12,530 bases of DNA from Acidobacteriota bacterium (GTDB lineage: Bacteria > Acidobacteriota > Vicinamibacteria > Vicinamibacterales > JAFNAJ01): positions 1 to 12,530 of the forward strand of contig JAFNAJ010000036.1 of the NCBI GenBank assembly GCA_017860085.1, in the 5' to 3' direction. Each line of letters begins with the position of its first letter. Position 1 is the stretch's first letter. The notes under the pieces were generated by a model. That model was given only the letters and a program-made list of their open reading frames with translations, ran no database searches and had not been told where the DNA came from. Position numbers and translations under genes: made by a program. Of this stretch, positions 6,586 to 12,530 are shown one piece after another.

Positions 6586-8718
6586 ATGAAAGCAGCCGCC
6601 GCCACTGCTCCCGTTGCCGACACAAGGCCCCTGCCACCCGGCCTGTCGCGCGATCGGCTCGTCGATGCCTATCGCACGATGGTCGTCTCGCGACGACTCG
6701 ACGACAAGGAGATCCAGCTCAAGAACCAGAGCCAGATCTACTTCCAGATCAGCGGCGCGGGACACGAGGCGGTGTTGACGGCCGCCGGCATGCAACTCGA
6801 GGCCGGCCGCGACTGGTTCTACCCCTACTACCGTGACCGGGCCTTGTGCCTCGCCCTCGGCATGACCCCCTACGAGATGCTGCTCCAGGCCGTGGGGGCC
6901 CAGGACGACCCGGCGTCCGGCGGACGGCAGATGCCCTCGCACTGGGGCCATCGCCGGTTGAACATCGTGTCGCAGGCGAGCCCCACGGGCACCCAGTGCC
7001 TGCAGGCCGTTGGCTGTGCCGAGGCCGGCCGCCTCTACGCAGACATCGCGGACATCCCGGATAGAGGACAGCTCTTCGCGACCGACGAAGTGGTCTATGT
7101 CTCGCTGGGAGACGGCACGACGAGCGAGGGAGAATTCTGGGAATCGCTGAACACCGCGTGCGGCCGTCGCCTGCCCGTCCTCTACATGATCGAGGACAAC
7201 GGCTACGCGATCTCGGTGCCCGTCGAAGTGCAGACGGCAGGTGGCGACATCGCGAACCTGCTGGAGCGGTTTCCCGACCTCAAGATCGTCCGCGTCGACG
7301 GGACCGACTTCGTCGCGAGCTGGAACGCCGTGGCGGATGCGCTCACCTGGACTCGCGGCCGCAGGGGCCCTGCGCTCGTCCACGCCAGGGTGATCAGACC
7401 CTACTCGCACTCGCTCTCCGACGACGAGCGGCTGTACAAGACGCCGGCGGAACGCGAGGCCGAAAGCGCCAGGGACCCGCTGCGGAAGATGCGTGAATAC
7501 CTGGTCGCGAACGGGTTCGCCTCAGAGCGCGATCTGTCAGACCTCGAATCAGAAGCCGAGCGCCTCGTGGCCGACGCGGCAGACCAGGCGCTGGCGGCGC
7601 CGAAACCGAAGCCGGAGACCGCGGGACTCTACGTGTACTCGCCAGCCGTCGACCCGGCTTCCGACACCTTCAACCGCGAGCCGGCGTTCGAGGGCAAGCC
7701 CGACACCATGGTGGCGGCCATCAACCGCACGCTGAAAGACGAGATGACGCGCGATCCCCGCATCGTCGTCTTTGGTCAGGACGTGGCCGACTGCAGCCGC
7801 GAGGGGGCCCTTGCCGAGGTGTCAGGCAAAGGCGGCGTGTTCAAGGTGACGCACGGCCTGCAGCGCACGTTCGGGGGCGTCCGTGTCTTCAATTCGCCGC
7901 TCGCGGAGGCGAACATCATCGGTCGTGCGATTGGCATGGCCAGCCGGGGCATCAAGCCCGTCGTCGAGATCCAGTTCTTCGACTACATCTGGCCGGCGAT
8001 GATGCAGCTTCGCGACGAGATGGCGATGCTGCGCTACCGGTCGAACAACAACTGGTCGTGCCCGGTGGTCGTGCGGGTGCCGATTGGCGGCTATCTGCGG
8101 GGCGGGGCTCCCTATCACAGCCAGTCGGGCGAGAGCATCTTCGCGCACTGCCCAGGGCTGCGTATCGCTTTCCCTTCGAACGCCGTGGATGCAGCCGGGT
8201 TGCTGCGCACCGCGATCCGGTGCGACGACCCCGTGCTGTTCCTCGAGCACAAGCACCTCTACCGCCAGACGTACAACAAGGGCCAATACCCCGGCCCCGA
8301 CTTCACGATCCCGTTCGGTCGCGCAGCCGTGCGGCGCGAGGGCACTGACGTCGTGGTGATCACCTGGGGTGCCCTCGTGCAACGCACGCTGCTCGCGGCG
8401 CAACAGGCCGAAAAGGACGGGATCAGCGTGCGGGTCCTCGACCTCCGCTCGCTTGTTCCCTGCGACTGGGACGGCATCACCGCCGCGGTGCGCGAAACCA
8501 ACCGTGTGATCGTGGCGCACGAGGACCAGTTGACCTGCGGGTTCGGCGCCGAGATCGCGGCTCGAATCGGCGACCACCTCTTCGATCACCTCGACGCGCC
8601 GGTGCGTCGGGTCGCGGCCATGGACACGCCGGTCGCCTACTGCCCCGACCTCGAGGAGGTCATCCTGCCTCAGTCGGCCGACGTGCTGCGCGCCATCCAG
8701 GAGACGGCGAGCTACTGA
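6586..8718 (+). CDS. Fused alpha/beta 2-oxoacid dehydrogenase E1 (branched-chain type)
   Basis: This 710-residue thiamine-diphosphate enzyme would decarboxylate a 2-oxoacid and acylate the lipoyl group of an E2 partner. Residues ~20-340 are an E1-alpha domain with the TPP motif G175-D176-G177 and N205 (EDNGYAIS). Residues ~370-710 are an E1-beta domain with E441 (SPLAEANIIG) and H511 (APYHSQSGES) at the usual catalytic positions. GRQMPSHWG and the SHSLSDDE loop resemble branched-chain 2-oxoacid (2-oxoisovalerate) dehydrogenases more than pyruvate dehydrogenase. Alpha and beta are usually separate genes; fused forms occur in some phyla. No E2 or E3 gene is in the window, so partners must be encoded elsewhere. 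The start follows GAGGA spacing; GTG 6580 would add two residues. A hairpin lies downstream at 8773-8789. Confidence 0.93.
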   Translation: MKAAAATAPVADTRPLPPGLSRDRLVDAYRTMVVSRRLDDKEIQLKNQSQIYFQISGAGHEAVLTAAGMQLEAGRDWFYPYYRDRALCLALGMTPYEMLLQAVGAQDDPASGGRQMPSHWGHRRLNIVSQASPTGTQCLQAVGCAEAGRLYADIADIPDRGQLFATDEVVYVSLGDGTTSEGEFWESLNTACGRRLPVLYMIEDNGYAISVPVEVQTAGGDIANLLERFPDLKIVRVDGTDFVASWNAVADALTWTRGRRGPALVHARVIRPYSHSLSDDERLYKTPAEREAESARDPLRKMREYLVANGFASERDLSDLESEAERLVADAADQALAAPKPKPETAGLYVYSPAVDPASDTFNREPAFEGKPDTMVAAINRTLKDEMTRDPRIVVFGQDVADCSREGALAEVSGKGGVFKVTHGLQRTFGGVRVFNSPLAEANIIGRAIGMASRGIKPVVEIQFFDYIWPAMMQLRDEMAMLRYRSNNNWSCPVVVRVPIGGYLRGGAPYHSQSGESIFAHCPGLRIAFPSNAVDAAGLLRTAIRCDDPVLFLEHKHLYRQTYNKGQYPGPDFTIPFGRAAVRREGTDVVVITWGALVQRTLLAAQQAEKDGISVRVLDLRSLVPCDWDGITAAVRETNRVIVAHEDQLTCGFGAEIAARIGDHLFDHLDAPVRRVAAMDTPVAYCPDLEEVILPQSADVLRAIQETASY

Positions 8719-8772
8719 ACCCCGAGCTGACGCCCTCCACCTCGGCTCACCGCCGTCGCGGGCTCGCTGGCT

Positions 8773-8789
8773 GAACCCCGCCGGGGTTC
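8773..8789 (+). terminator. Short GC hairpin after the E1 gene
   Basis: GAACCCC (8773-8779) pairs perfectly with GGGGTTC (8783-8789) around a GCC loop, 54 nt after the E1 stop codon. The position suits a terminator, but no T-run follows (GTGCCGATTCC). It is at best a weak intrinsic terminator or an mRNA 3'-end stabilising stem. The spacer 8719-8834 holds nothing else I can recognise. Confidence 0.4.
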
Positions 8790-8834
8790 GTGCCGATTCC
8801 TTCACTGGTCAGACGCTAGACGGTGGGGGTGTCG

Positions 8835-9095
8835 ATGCGAGTGCTTCGGGGGTTGCGCAGCCGCCAGTGGCCCTGCGGGTGTGGTGTCGGGTGGTACGAG
8901 CTCTACGACGCGCGCGTGGCGTGCGTCATCGATTCCCGCGGCGAGGCGTGCACAGACCCCCGTCACCAGCCCGGCGAGGTGGTGGCCGTCGCAAAGCCCT
9001 GGGCCCTTGAAGGCCTCGACGAACTCACTTCCGCATCGAGCGAGCCAGCGCGTCCCGGCACGCCCGCGACTCGGCACCGGACCACGATCGCATGA
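8835..9095 (+). CDS. Probable small Cys-rich protein of unknown function
   Basis: An 86-residue reading frame fills the gap between the E1 gene and the crotonase gene. I do not recognise the family. The core (residues ~11-48) is ordered like a real domain: W12, PCGC (C14, C16), GWYELYD, a hydrophobic VACVID strand, C39 and H44. C14, C16, C39 and H44 could bind zinc. Coding signal is good: in the stretch from W12 to C39, 25 of 28 codons end in G or C, and this is the only frame with that pattern. ATG 8835 follows a G-run (8825-8829); an in-frame GTG at 8823 is possible. The last 71 nt overlap the 3' end of the crotonase gene on the other strand, and that tail looks like low-information shadow sequence. 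No signal peptide or membrane helix is seen. It may be co-expressed with E1. Confidence 0.5.
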   Translation: MRVLRGLRSRQWPCGCGVGWYELYDARVACVIDSRGEACTDPRHQPGEVVAVAKPWALEGLDELTSASSEPARPGTPATRHRTTIA

Positions 9096-9777
9096 ACTCG
9101 GCGACCGCCTCGGCCCGGCTGGCCTCGTCGAGCCGCGGCCCGTTGAAGGCCGCCTTGAACGCGGCGTAGGCCTGCGGCGGCTTGCGGGCCAGTGTGCTCG
9201 CCATTGCCACGGCGCGCTCGCCAACGGTATCAGCGGGGGCGAGTTCGGCCGCGAGGCCCACCGCGTGGGCGCGTGCCGGCGACAGGGGCGTTCCTCCCAG
9301 CACGACCTGGCGGGCAAACGGGCCGAAGGGCTCCGAAAGCCACCCCATCGCGACTCGAGGCAGGACGAGCCCCAGATCGACCTCGTTGATTGCGAACCCG
9401 TAGTCTCCCTCCGCCAGCACCCGGAAGTCACAGGCCAGCGCCACGATGGCCCCGCCGGCGATCGCGTGCCCGGACACTCCGGCCACCACGGGCTTCGGCA
9501 GTTGGCGCAACTCCTCGCAGAAATCCATGAGCCGCCCGAACACGGTTGCCATGGCCTCGTCGCCGTAGCCGAACACTTCGCCGAGATCGAATCCCGCCGA
9601 GAAGATCTTGGCGCTCGCACTGACAATCGCCAGTGCCCGCACCGACTCGTCGGTACGCGCGCGGCCAACTGCGTCGTGCAGTTCGTCGAGCATGGCGGCA
9701 TTGATCGCGTTGGCCTTGCCGCGTGACAAGGTGATCACGAGCACCGGGCCTCGGTGCTCCACCCGGATGTGCTGCAT
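9025..9777 (-). CDS. Enoyl-CoA hydratase/isomerase (crotonase) family protein
   Basis: This 250-residue crotonase-fold enzyme acts on an acyl-CoA thioester in the cytoplasm. Oxyanion-hole segments are present: SASAKIFSAGFDLGEV (53-68) and SGHAIAGGAIVALACD (102-117). E132 in INEVDLGL matches the second catalytic Glu of enoyl-CoA hydratases (rat Glu164), but the first (Glu144) is replaced by I111. The AGGxxVALxCD and NExxLG patterns resemble delta3,delta2-enoyl-CoA isomerases, which use one Glu, so isomerisation is a better guess than hydration. Length is normal for the family. The ATG has a good GGAGG 7 nt upstream. The gene is divergent from pncA and overlaps the small gene tail to tail by 71 nt. 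No other beta-oxidation gene adjoins it, but an acyl-CoA synthetase lies 1.2 kb away. Confidence 0.92.
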   Translation of the reverse strand: MQHIRVEHRGPVLVITLSRGKANAINAAMLDELHDAVGRARTDESVRALAIVSASAKIFSAGFDLGEVFGYGDEAMATVFGRLMDFCEELRQLPKPVVAGVSGHAIAGGAIVALACDFRVLAEGDYGFAINEVDLGLVLPRVAMGWLSEPFGPFARQVVLGGTPLSPARAHAVGLAAELAPADTVGERAVAMASTLARKPPQAYAAFKAAFNGPRLDEASRAEAVAEFMRSWSGAESRACRDALARSMRK

Positions 9778-9784
9778 GGTGGAC

Positions 9785-9803
9785 CCTCCAGGCCGGCATG
9801 ATA
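9785..9803 (-). promoter_or_regulatory. -10 box and Shine-Dalgarno of the crotonase gene
   Basis: On the minus strand TATCAT (9803-9798, five of six consensus bases) is followed by GGAGG (9789-9785), with 7 nt to the ATG at 9777. This gives a short leader of roughly 15 nt. CTGACG from the heptad repeat array could be a poor -35 at a long 19-nt spacing. It is the clearest Shine-Dalgarno in the window. Confidence 0.55.
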
Positions 9804-9811
9804 CCTGAGCG

Positions 9812-9892
9812 CAGCGATCAGCCGTCAGCGGTCAGCGCGCACTGGCCGCCTTTGTGGGCTGCTCAGCGCTGATGGCTGAAAGCTGATAGCCT
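9812..9892. repeat. Inverted array of 7-bp repeats (CAGCNNT) between divergent genes
   Basis: Four tandem heptads CAGCGAT, CAGCCGT, CAGCGGT, CAGCGCG occupy 9812-9839. After a 25-nt spacer the reverse-complement form ANNGCTG follows: AGCGCTG, ATGGCTG, AAAGCTG, ATAGCCT (9865-9892, last unit degenerate). Arms 9814-9838 and 9866-9890 match as an inverted repeat at 20 of 25 positions with a 27-nt loop, so the RNA or single-stranded DNA could form a long imperfect hairpin. The variable NN positions are where most mismatches fall. A period of seven argues against coding. The array fills most of the 122-nt spacer between the crotonase gene and pncA. Possible roles are REP-like element, operator array or transcript stem. 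Confidence 0.8.
9884..9892 (+). promoter_or_regulatory. Candidate extended -10 promoter for pncA
   Basis: TG-A-TAGCCT fits an extended -10 (hexamer 9887-9892) ending 7 nt before the ATG at 9900. It is made from the last units of the heptad repeat array. No -35 box and no Shine-Dalgarno sequence are visible, so a leaderless mRNA is plausible. The hexamer is only a weak consensus match. Confidence 0.35.
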
Positions 9893-9899
9893 CTCGATC

Positions 9900-10493
9900 A
9901 TGTCGAGCCCGCGCGCAACTGCCTTGCTCGTCGTGGACGTGCAGAACGACTTCTGCCCAGGTGGCGCCCTCGCGGTGTCGGGGGGCGATGCCGTCGTGCC
10001 CGTCATCAACAGGCTCGTTCGGCGGGCAGAGCACGCCGGAGTGCCGGTGTTCGCGTCGCGCGACTGGCATCCCGCCCGCACGAGCCACTTCAACACCCAG
10101 GGCGGCCCGTGGCCCGAGCACTGCGTCGCGGAAACCGACGGGGCTCTATTCCACCCGGATCTCAAGCTGCCCGCTGCCACGATGGTGGTGTCGAAAGGAG
10201 ACCACCCTGGTGCGGACGGCTATTCAGCCTTCGATGGGCACCTCGACGACGGGCGCTCGCTCGGCGAGGCTCTCGCGTCACACGGCATCTCGCGGCTCGT
10301 CGTCACGGGTCTGGCCACCGATTACTGCGTGCGAGCCTCGGTGCTCGACGCTCGTCGCGCGAGCTTCGATGTCGTGGTCGTGGCCGACGCGATCCGGGGC
10401 GTCGAGGTGCACCCGGGCGATTCGGCACGAGCGTTGGACGAGATGCGCAAGGCAGGGGCGACGATCACCGACGCGTCACGGGTACGGTTCTAA
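9900..10493 (+). CDS. pncA: Nicotinamidase/pyrazinamidase PncA
   Basis: This cytoplasmic isochorismatase-fold hydrolase converts nicotinamide to nicotinate and ammonia for NAD salvage. The 197-residue length is typical. The catalytic triad is complete: D13 (VVDVQNDFCPGG), K99 (SKGD) and C143 (TDYCV). The metal site D55, H57 (SRDWHP) and H74 (WPEHC) has the same spacing as in archaeal PncA (Asp52, His54, His71). The WPEHC and FNTQGG segments distinguish nicotinamidases from other isochorismatase-like hydrolases. ATG 9900 precedes the first strand directly and no alternative start is needed. The gene stands alone, divergent from the crotonase gene and convergent with the response regulator with only 7 nt between stop codons. 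Confidence 0.95.
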   Translation: MSSPRATALLVVDVQNDFCPGGALAVSGGDAVVPVINRLVRRAEHAGVPVFASRDWHPARTSHFNTQGGPWPEHCVAETDGALFHPDLKLPAATMVVSKGDHPGADGYSAFDGHLDDGRSLGEALASHGISRLVVTGLATDYCVRASVLDARRASFDVVVVADAIRGVEVHPGDSARALDEMRKAGATITDASRVRF

Positions 10494-10500
10494 CCCAGAA

Positions 10501-10983
10501 TCAGGGCTCTGCAGTTCCAGGGTTCGCTGTCGCTGGGGTGCTGCCGATCTGACGGCGGATTTCGGCGACCAGCGCATCGGGCAGGCACGGCTTCGTGATG
10601 AAACCGTCGCAGCCTGCCTCGCGCGCCGCCTGGGCGTGACCTGCCAGGGCGTGGCCCGTGATGGCCACCACGGGAATGTGCCGCGTGCGCTCGTCGGTCT
10701 TCAGGCGCCGCGTGGCCTCCCAGCCATCCATGCCGGGCAACGCCAGGTCCATCAGCACGATCGCGGGCTGGAGCGCGGTCGCCTTCTCGACCGCCTCGAA
10801 GCCGTTCTTGGCCTCCGCGACCGTGAAGCCGGCAAACGTGAGGTACTCGACGTACATCTCGCGGGCATCGCCGTAGTCTTCGACGACGAGGACGAGGGGC
10901 TGGGCGGGTGTGGATGCTGAGCTCACGGAGTGGTCGCCCACAAACGGCTGAGCGGACGGCGCCGCGGCATGCGGCGAGCGCAC
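10501..10983 (-). CDS. Single-domain response regulator (REC only)
   Basis: This is a receiver-domain protein without an output domain, like CheY or DivK, expected to be phosphorylated by a histidine kinase or to relay phosphate. Acidic pocket E35-D36 (VVEDYGD), phosphoacceptor D79 (LMDLALPGMDG), T109 (AITGHA) and K131 (FITKP) are all present. About 27 residues precede the domain and a short tail (STPATANPGTAEP) follows. The start is uncertain. GTG 10983 (160 residues) is chosen because it lies 5 nt after a -10 box and close to the expected transcription start; GTG 10941 and 10926 are alternatives without Shine-Dalgarno. An ATG at 11061 would overlap the CoA-ligase gene and lie upstream of the promoter. 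No kinase gene is in the window, so the partner is unknown. Confidence 0.9.
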   Translation of the reverse strand: MRSPHAAAPSAQPFVGDHSVSSASTPAQPLVLVVEDYGDAREMYVEYLTFAGFTVAEAKNGFEAVEKATALQPAIVLMDLALPGMDGWEATRRLKTDERTRHIPVVAITGHALAGHAQAAREAGCDGFITKPCLPDALVAEIRRQIGSTPATANPGTAEP

Positions 10984-10988
10984 GTGCA

Positions 10989-11018
10989 ATTCTACGGAGA
11001 AGGGTGCCTCCGTTTCAA
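10989..11018 (-). promoter_or_regulatory. Sigma70-type promoter for the response regulator
   Basis: On the minus strand TTGAAA (11018-11013) and TAGAAT (10994-10989) are 18 nt apart, each matching the consensus at five of six positions. The -35 box overlaps the TGA stop codon (11017-11015) of the acyl-CoA synthetase gene. The expected transcription start is within a base or two of the GTG at 10983, which argues for a leaderless mRNA and for that start codon. Confidence 0.65.
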
Positions 11019-12530
11019 TGAGCCTGCTGCATGCGCGCGACCTCGGCCTGCCGGAGCTCACGCTTGAGGATCTTCCCCGTCGCGCTCATGGGCAGGGCGT
11101 CCCTGAACTCCACGAAGCGAGGGCACTTGTAGGGGGCCAACTGCTCGGCGCACCACGCCAGGATGTCCTTCTCCGTCGCCGACGTGCCGGCCTGCGGCAC
11201 GACGAAGACCTTCACCTCTTCCCCGAGGCGCTCGTCGGGAATGCCGACCACCGCGCACAACGACACCGCCGGGTGCGTGACGATCACCTCCTCCAGTTCG
11301 CGCGGGTAGACGTTGAACCCGCCGCGGATGATCATGTCCTTCTTGCGGTCGACGATGCTGAGGTAGCCGTCCGCGTCGAAGATACCGATGTCGCCACTGT
11401 GGAACCAGCCGTTCCGCATCGCGTCGGCCGTCGCCTCGGGGCGCTTGTAGTAGCCCTTCATGATGTTGTGCCCGCGAATCACCACCTCGCCGCGTTCGCC
11501 GACGGGCACGGGGTTGTCGTGCTCGTCCACGCACGCCACCTCGACGCCGACGACGGGCTGGCCCACGGTTCCGGGCTTCGAGGGGCGCTCGAGTTGGTTG
11601 AACGTGGCCACAGGTGAGGTTTCCGACAGCCCGTAGCCTTCGAGCACGCGCACACCGAACGTCCGCTCGAACGACGTCAGGGTCTCGACGGGCATGGGCG
11701 CGCCGCCCGAGAGGGCCAGGCGCAGTGACCGGGCAATGTCCGACACATCGCAGCCCGTCGCGCCTGCGTGCTGCAGGAGTGCCCAGAACATGGTCGGCAC
11801 GCCCGCCCAGAAGTTCACGCGCTCCGACCGCATCGTCTCGAGCACCACGGCGGGCTCGAACTTCGGCACCAGCACGAGCGTCGCGCCCGCGCCCAGGTTG
11901 GCGATCATTTGGCACACCTGGCCAAACGAGTGGAAGAGGGGCAGGGTGACGAGCACGGCGTTCCGCGCGTTGGGGCCGTGCTCGTAGACGGACGCTCCCA
12001 GCTCACGAGTCAACGCCCCGTTCATCGAGAGGTTCAGGTGGGTCAACTCGGCACCCTTGGGCTGGCCCGTCGTTCCCGACGTGTAGAGGATGACGGCGGT
12101 ATCGTCGGTTCGCGTCGGGTGCGTGGGGAAGCTCGCCGGCTGATCGCTGATGAGACCCTGCATCGTCAGGGTTCCGGCGGGTGGCGCTGCGGCCGGATTG
12201 GCCGGCAGCATCACGAAATGCCGACACTCGGGAGCGTCGGCCATCGCCTCGCGGCCCATGGCGCCCAGTGGCAACTCGGGCGTCCCCTCGAAGCAGAAGT
12301 AGGCTTTCGCGTCGGAGTCGCGCAAGTGGTAAGCGATCTCACGCGGCTTGAGCAAGACGTTCAAGGGCACGACGACCGCGCCTGCCCTCAGGATGCCGAA
12401 GTAGACGATCGGGAAGTAGGGGAGATTGGGGCACGAAAGGGCCACGTGATCGCCGGGCTCGATACCCAAGCTCCGCAGGCCATGCGCCACGCGGCTCGCC
12501 AGGGCGTTCAGCTGACCATAGGTCAGCCGG
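11015..12530 (-). CDS. Long-chain acyl-CoA synthetase, 5' end beyond the window
   Basis: This ANL-superfamily ligase activates a carboxylic acid with ATP to an acyl-AMP and then an acyl-CoA. The frame stays open to the right edge, and the last codons read RLTYGQLNALASRV, the usual N-terminal pattern, so only some tens of residues are missing. Numbered from the GTG codon at 12490, motifs are the P-loop YTSGTTGQPKG (136-146), EGYGLSETSP (284-293), the hinge-side FHSGDIGIFDADGY (363-376), DRKKDMIIRGGFNVYPRE (381-398) and the catalytic Lys K473 in SATGKILKRELR. All are intact. GGFNVYPRE favours fatty or aryl acids over acetate, but exact substrate cannot be told. The response regulator promoter begins inside its stop codon. 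It may supply acyl-CoA to the beta-oxidation-type enzymes nearby. Confidence 0.93.
   Translation of the reverse strand, partial: RLTYGQLNALASRVAHGLRSLGIEPGDHVALSCPNLPYFPIVYFGILRAGAVVVPLNVLLKPREIAYHLRDSDAKAYFCFEGTPELPLGAMGREAMADAPECRHFVMLPANPAAAPPAGTLTMQGLISDQPASFPTHPTRTDDTAVILYTSGTTGQPKGAELTHLNLSMNGALTRELGASVYEHGPNARNAVLVTLPLFHSFGQVCQMIANLGAGATLVLVPKFEPAVVLETMRSERVNFWAGVPTMFWALLQHAGATGCDVSDIARSLRLALSGGAPMPVETLTSFERTFGVRVLEGYGLSETSPVATFNQLERPSKPGTVGQPVVGVEVACVDEHDNPVPVGERGEVVIRGHNIMKGYYKRPEATADAMRNGWFHSGDIGIFDADGYLSIVDRKKDMIIRGGFNVYPRELEEVIVTHPAVSLCAVVGIPDERLGEEVKVFVVPQAGTSATEKDILAWCAEQLAPYKCPRFVEFRDALPMSATGKILKRELRQAEVARMQQAH

Noticed and set aside
8881..9726. 281-codon plus-strand frame opposite the crotonase gene
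   Set aside because: It is a shadow of a gene with full catalytic motifs on the other strand, and it competes with the better small frame from 8835.
10984..11061. Longer response regulator start at ATG 11061
   Set aside because: It would overlap the CoA-ligase gene by 47 nt and begin upstream of the promoter found at 10989-11018.
1..12530. A novel multi-gene defence, toxin-antitoxin, phage or biosynthetic system
   Set aside because: All large genes fall in familiar housekeeping or metabolic families, with no mobile-element genes, terminal repeats or composition shift visible.

Overview
This is a GC-rich bacterial chromosomal segment. It holds eight complete protein genes, one partial gene at the right edge, and one probable small gene. 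Gene content (a MurJ lipid II flippase, a secreted M28 metallopeptidase, a fused alpha/beta 2-oxoacid dehydrogenase E1, a membrane PP2C/SpoIIE phosphatase and a CoA-ligase) and GC-rich third codon positions suggest a soil-type heterotroph. Acidobacteriota of the Vicinamibacteria type is my best guess, but it rests on gene style only, with no rRNA or marker phylogeny. I see no phage, transposon, CRISPR, tRNA or rRNA, and no evident defence or biosynthetic cluster.

Layout. 1-135: a strong intrinsic terminator (45-78) closes a plus-strand gene that lies off the left edge, followed by a short promoter region. 136-2603 (+): murJ, then a minimal rhomboid protease. 2641-5126 (-): a secreted M28 zinc peptidase and a small cupin, joined by a GTGA stop/start overlap and so probably translationally coupled. 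5237-6451 (+): a four-helix membrane protein with a SpoIIE phosphatase domain, divergent from the peptidase across 110 nt that contain an almost symmetrical -10 box. 6586-8718 (+): the fused E1 enzyme behind a perfect extended -10 promoter. 8835-9095 (+): a probable small Cys-rich protein. 9025-9777 (-): a crotonase-family enzyme whose active site looks like an enoyl-CoA isomerase. 9778-9899: a divergent spacer with an inverted array of 7-bp repeats. 9900-10493 (+): nicotinamidase pncA. 10501-10983 (-): a single-domain response regulator. 11015-12530 (-): an acyl-CoA synthetase running off the right edge.

How the genes fit together. Three enzymes (branched-chain-type E1, enoyl-CoA isomerase-like crotonase, acyl-CoA synthetase) belong to acyl-CoA and branched-chain acid metabolism, but they are not one operon. 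pncA feeds NAD salvage. The phosphatase and response regulator are regulatory orphans, without kinase, anti-sigma or STAS partners in view. The rest serves the envelope or secretion (MurJ, rhomboid, M28 peptidase).

The most notable signals are non-coding. Several genes lack a Shine-Dalgarno sequence and instead have a -10-like TANNNT hexamer, often with an extended-10 TG, ending 5-10 nt before the start codon, which suggests leaderless or near-leaderless mRNAs. The heptad repeat array (CAGCNNT x4, then its inverted counterpart) between the crotonase gene and pncA can form a 25-bp imperfect hairpin, and its last unit supplies the candidate pncA -10. I did not find a convincing new multi-gene system.
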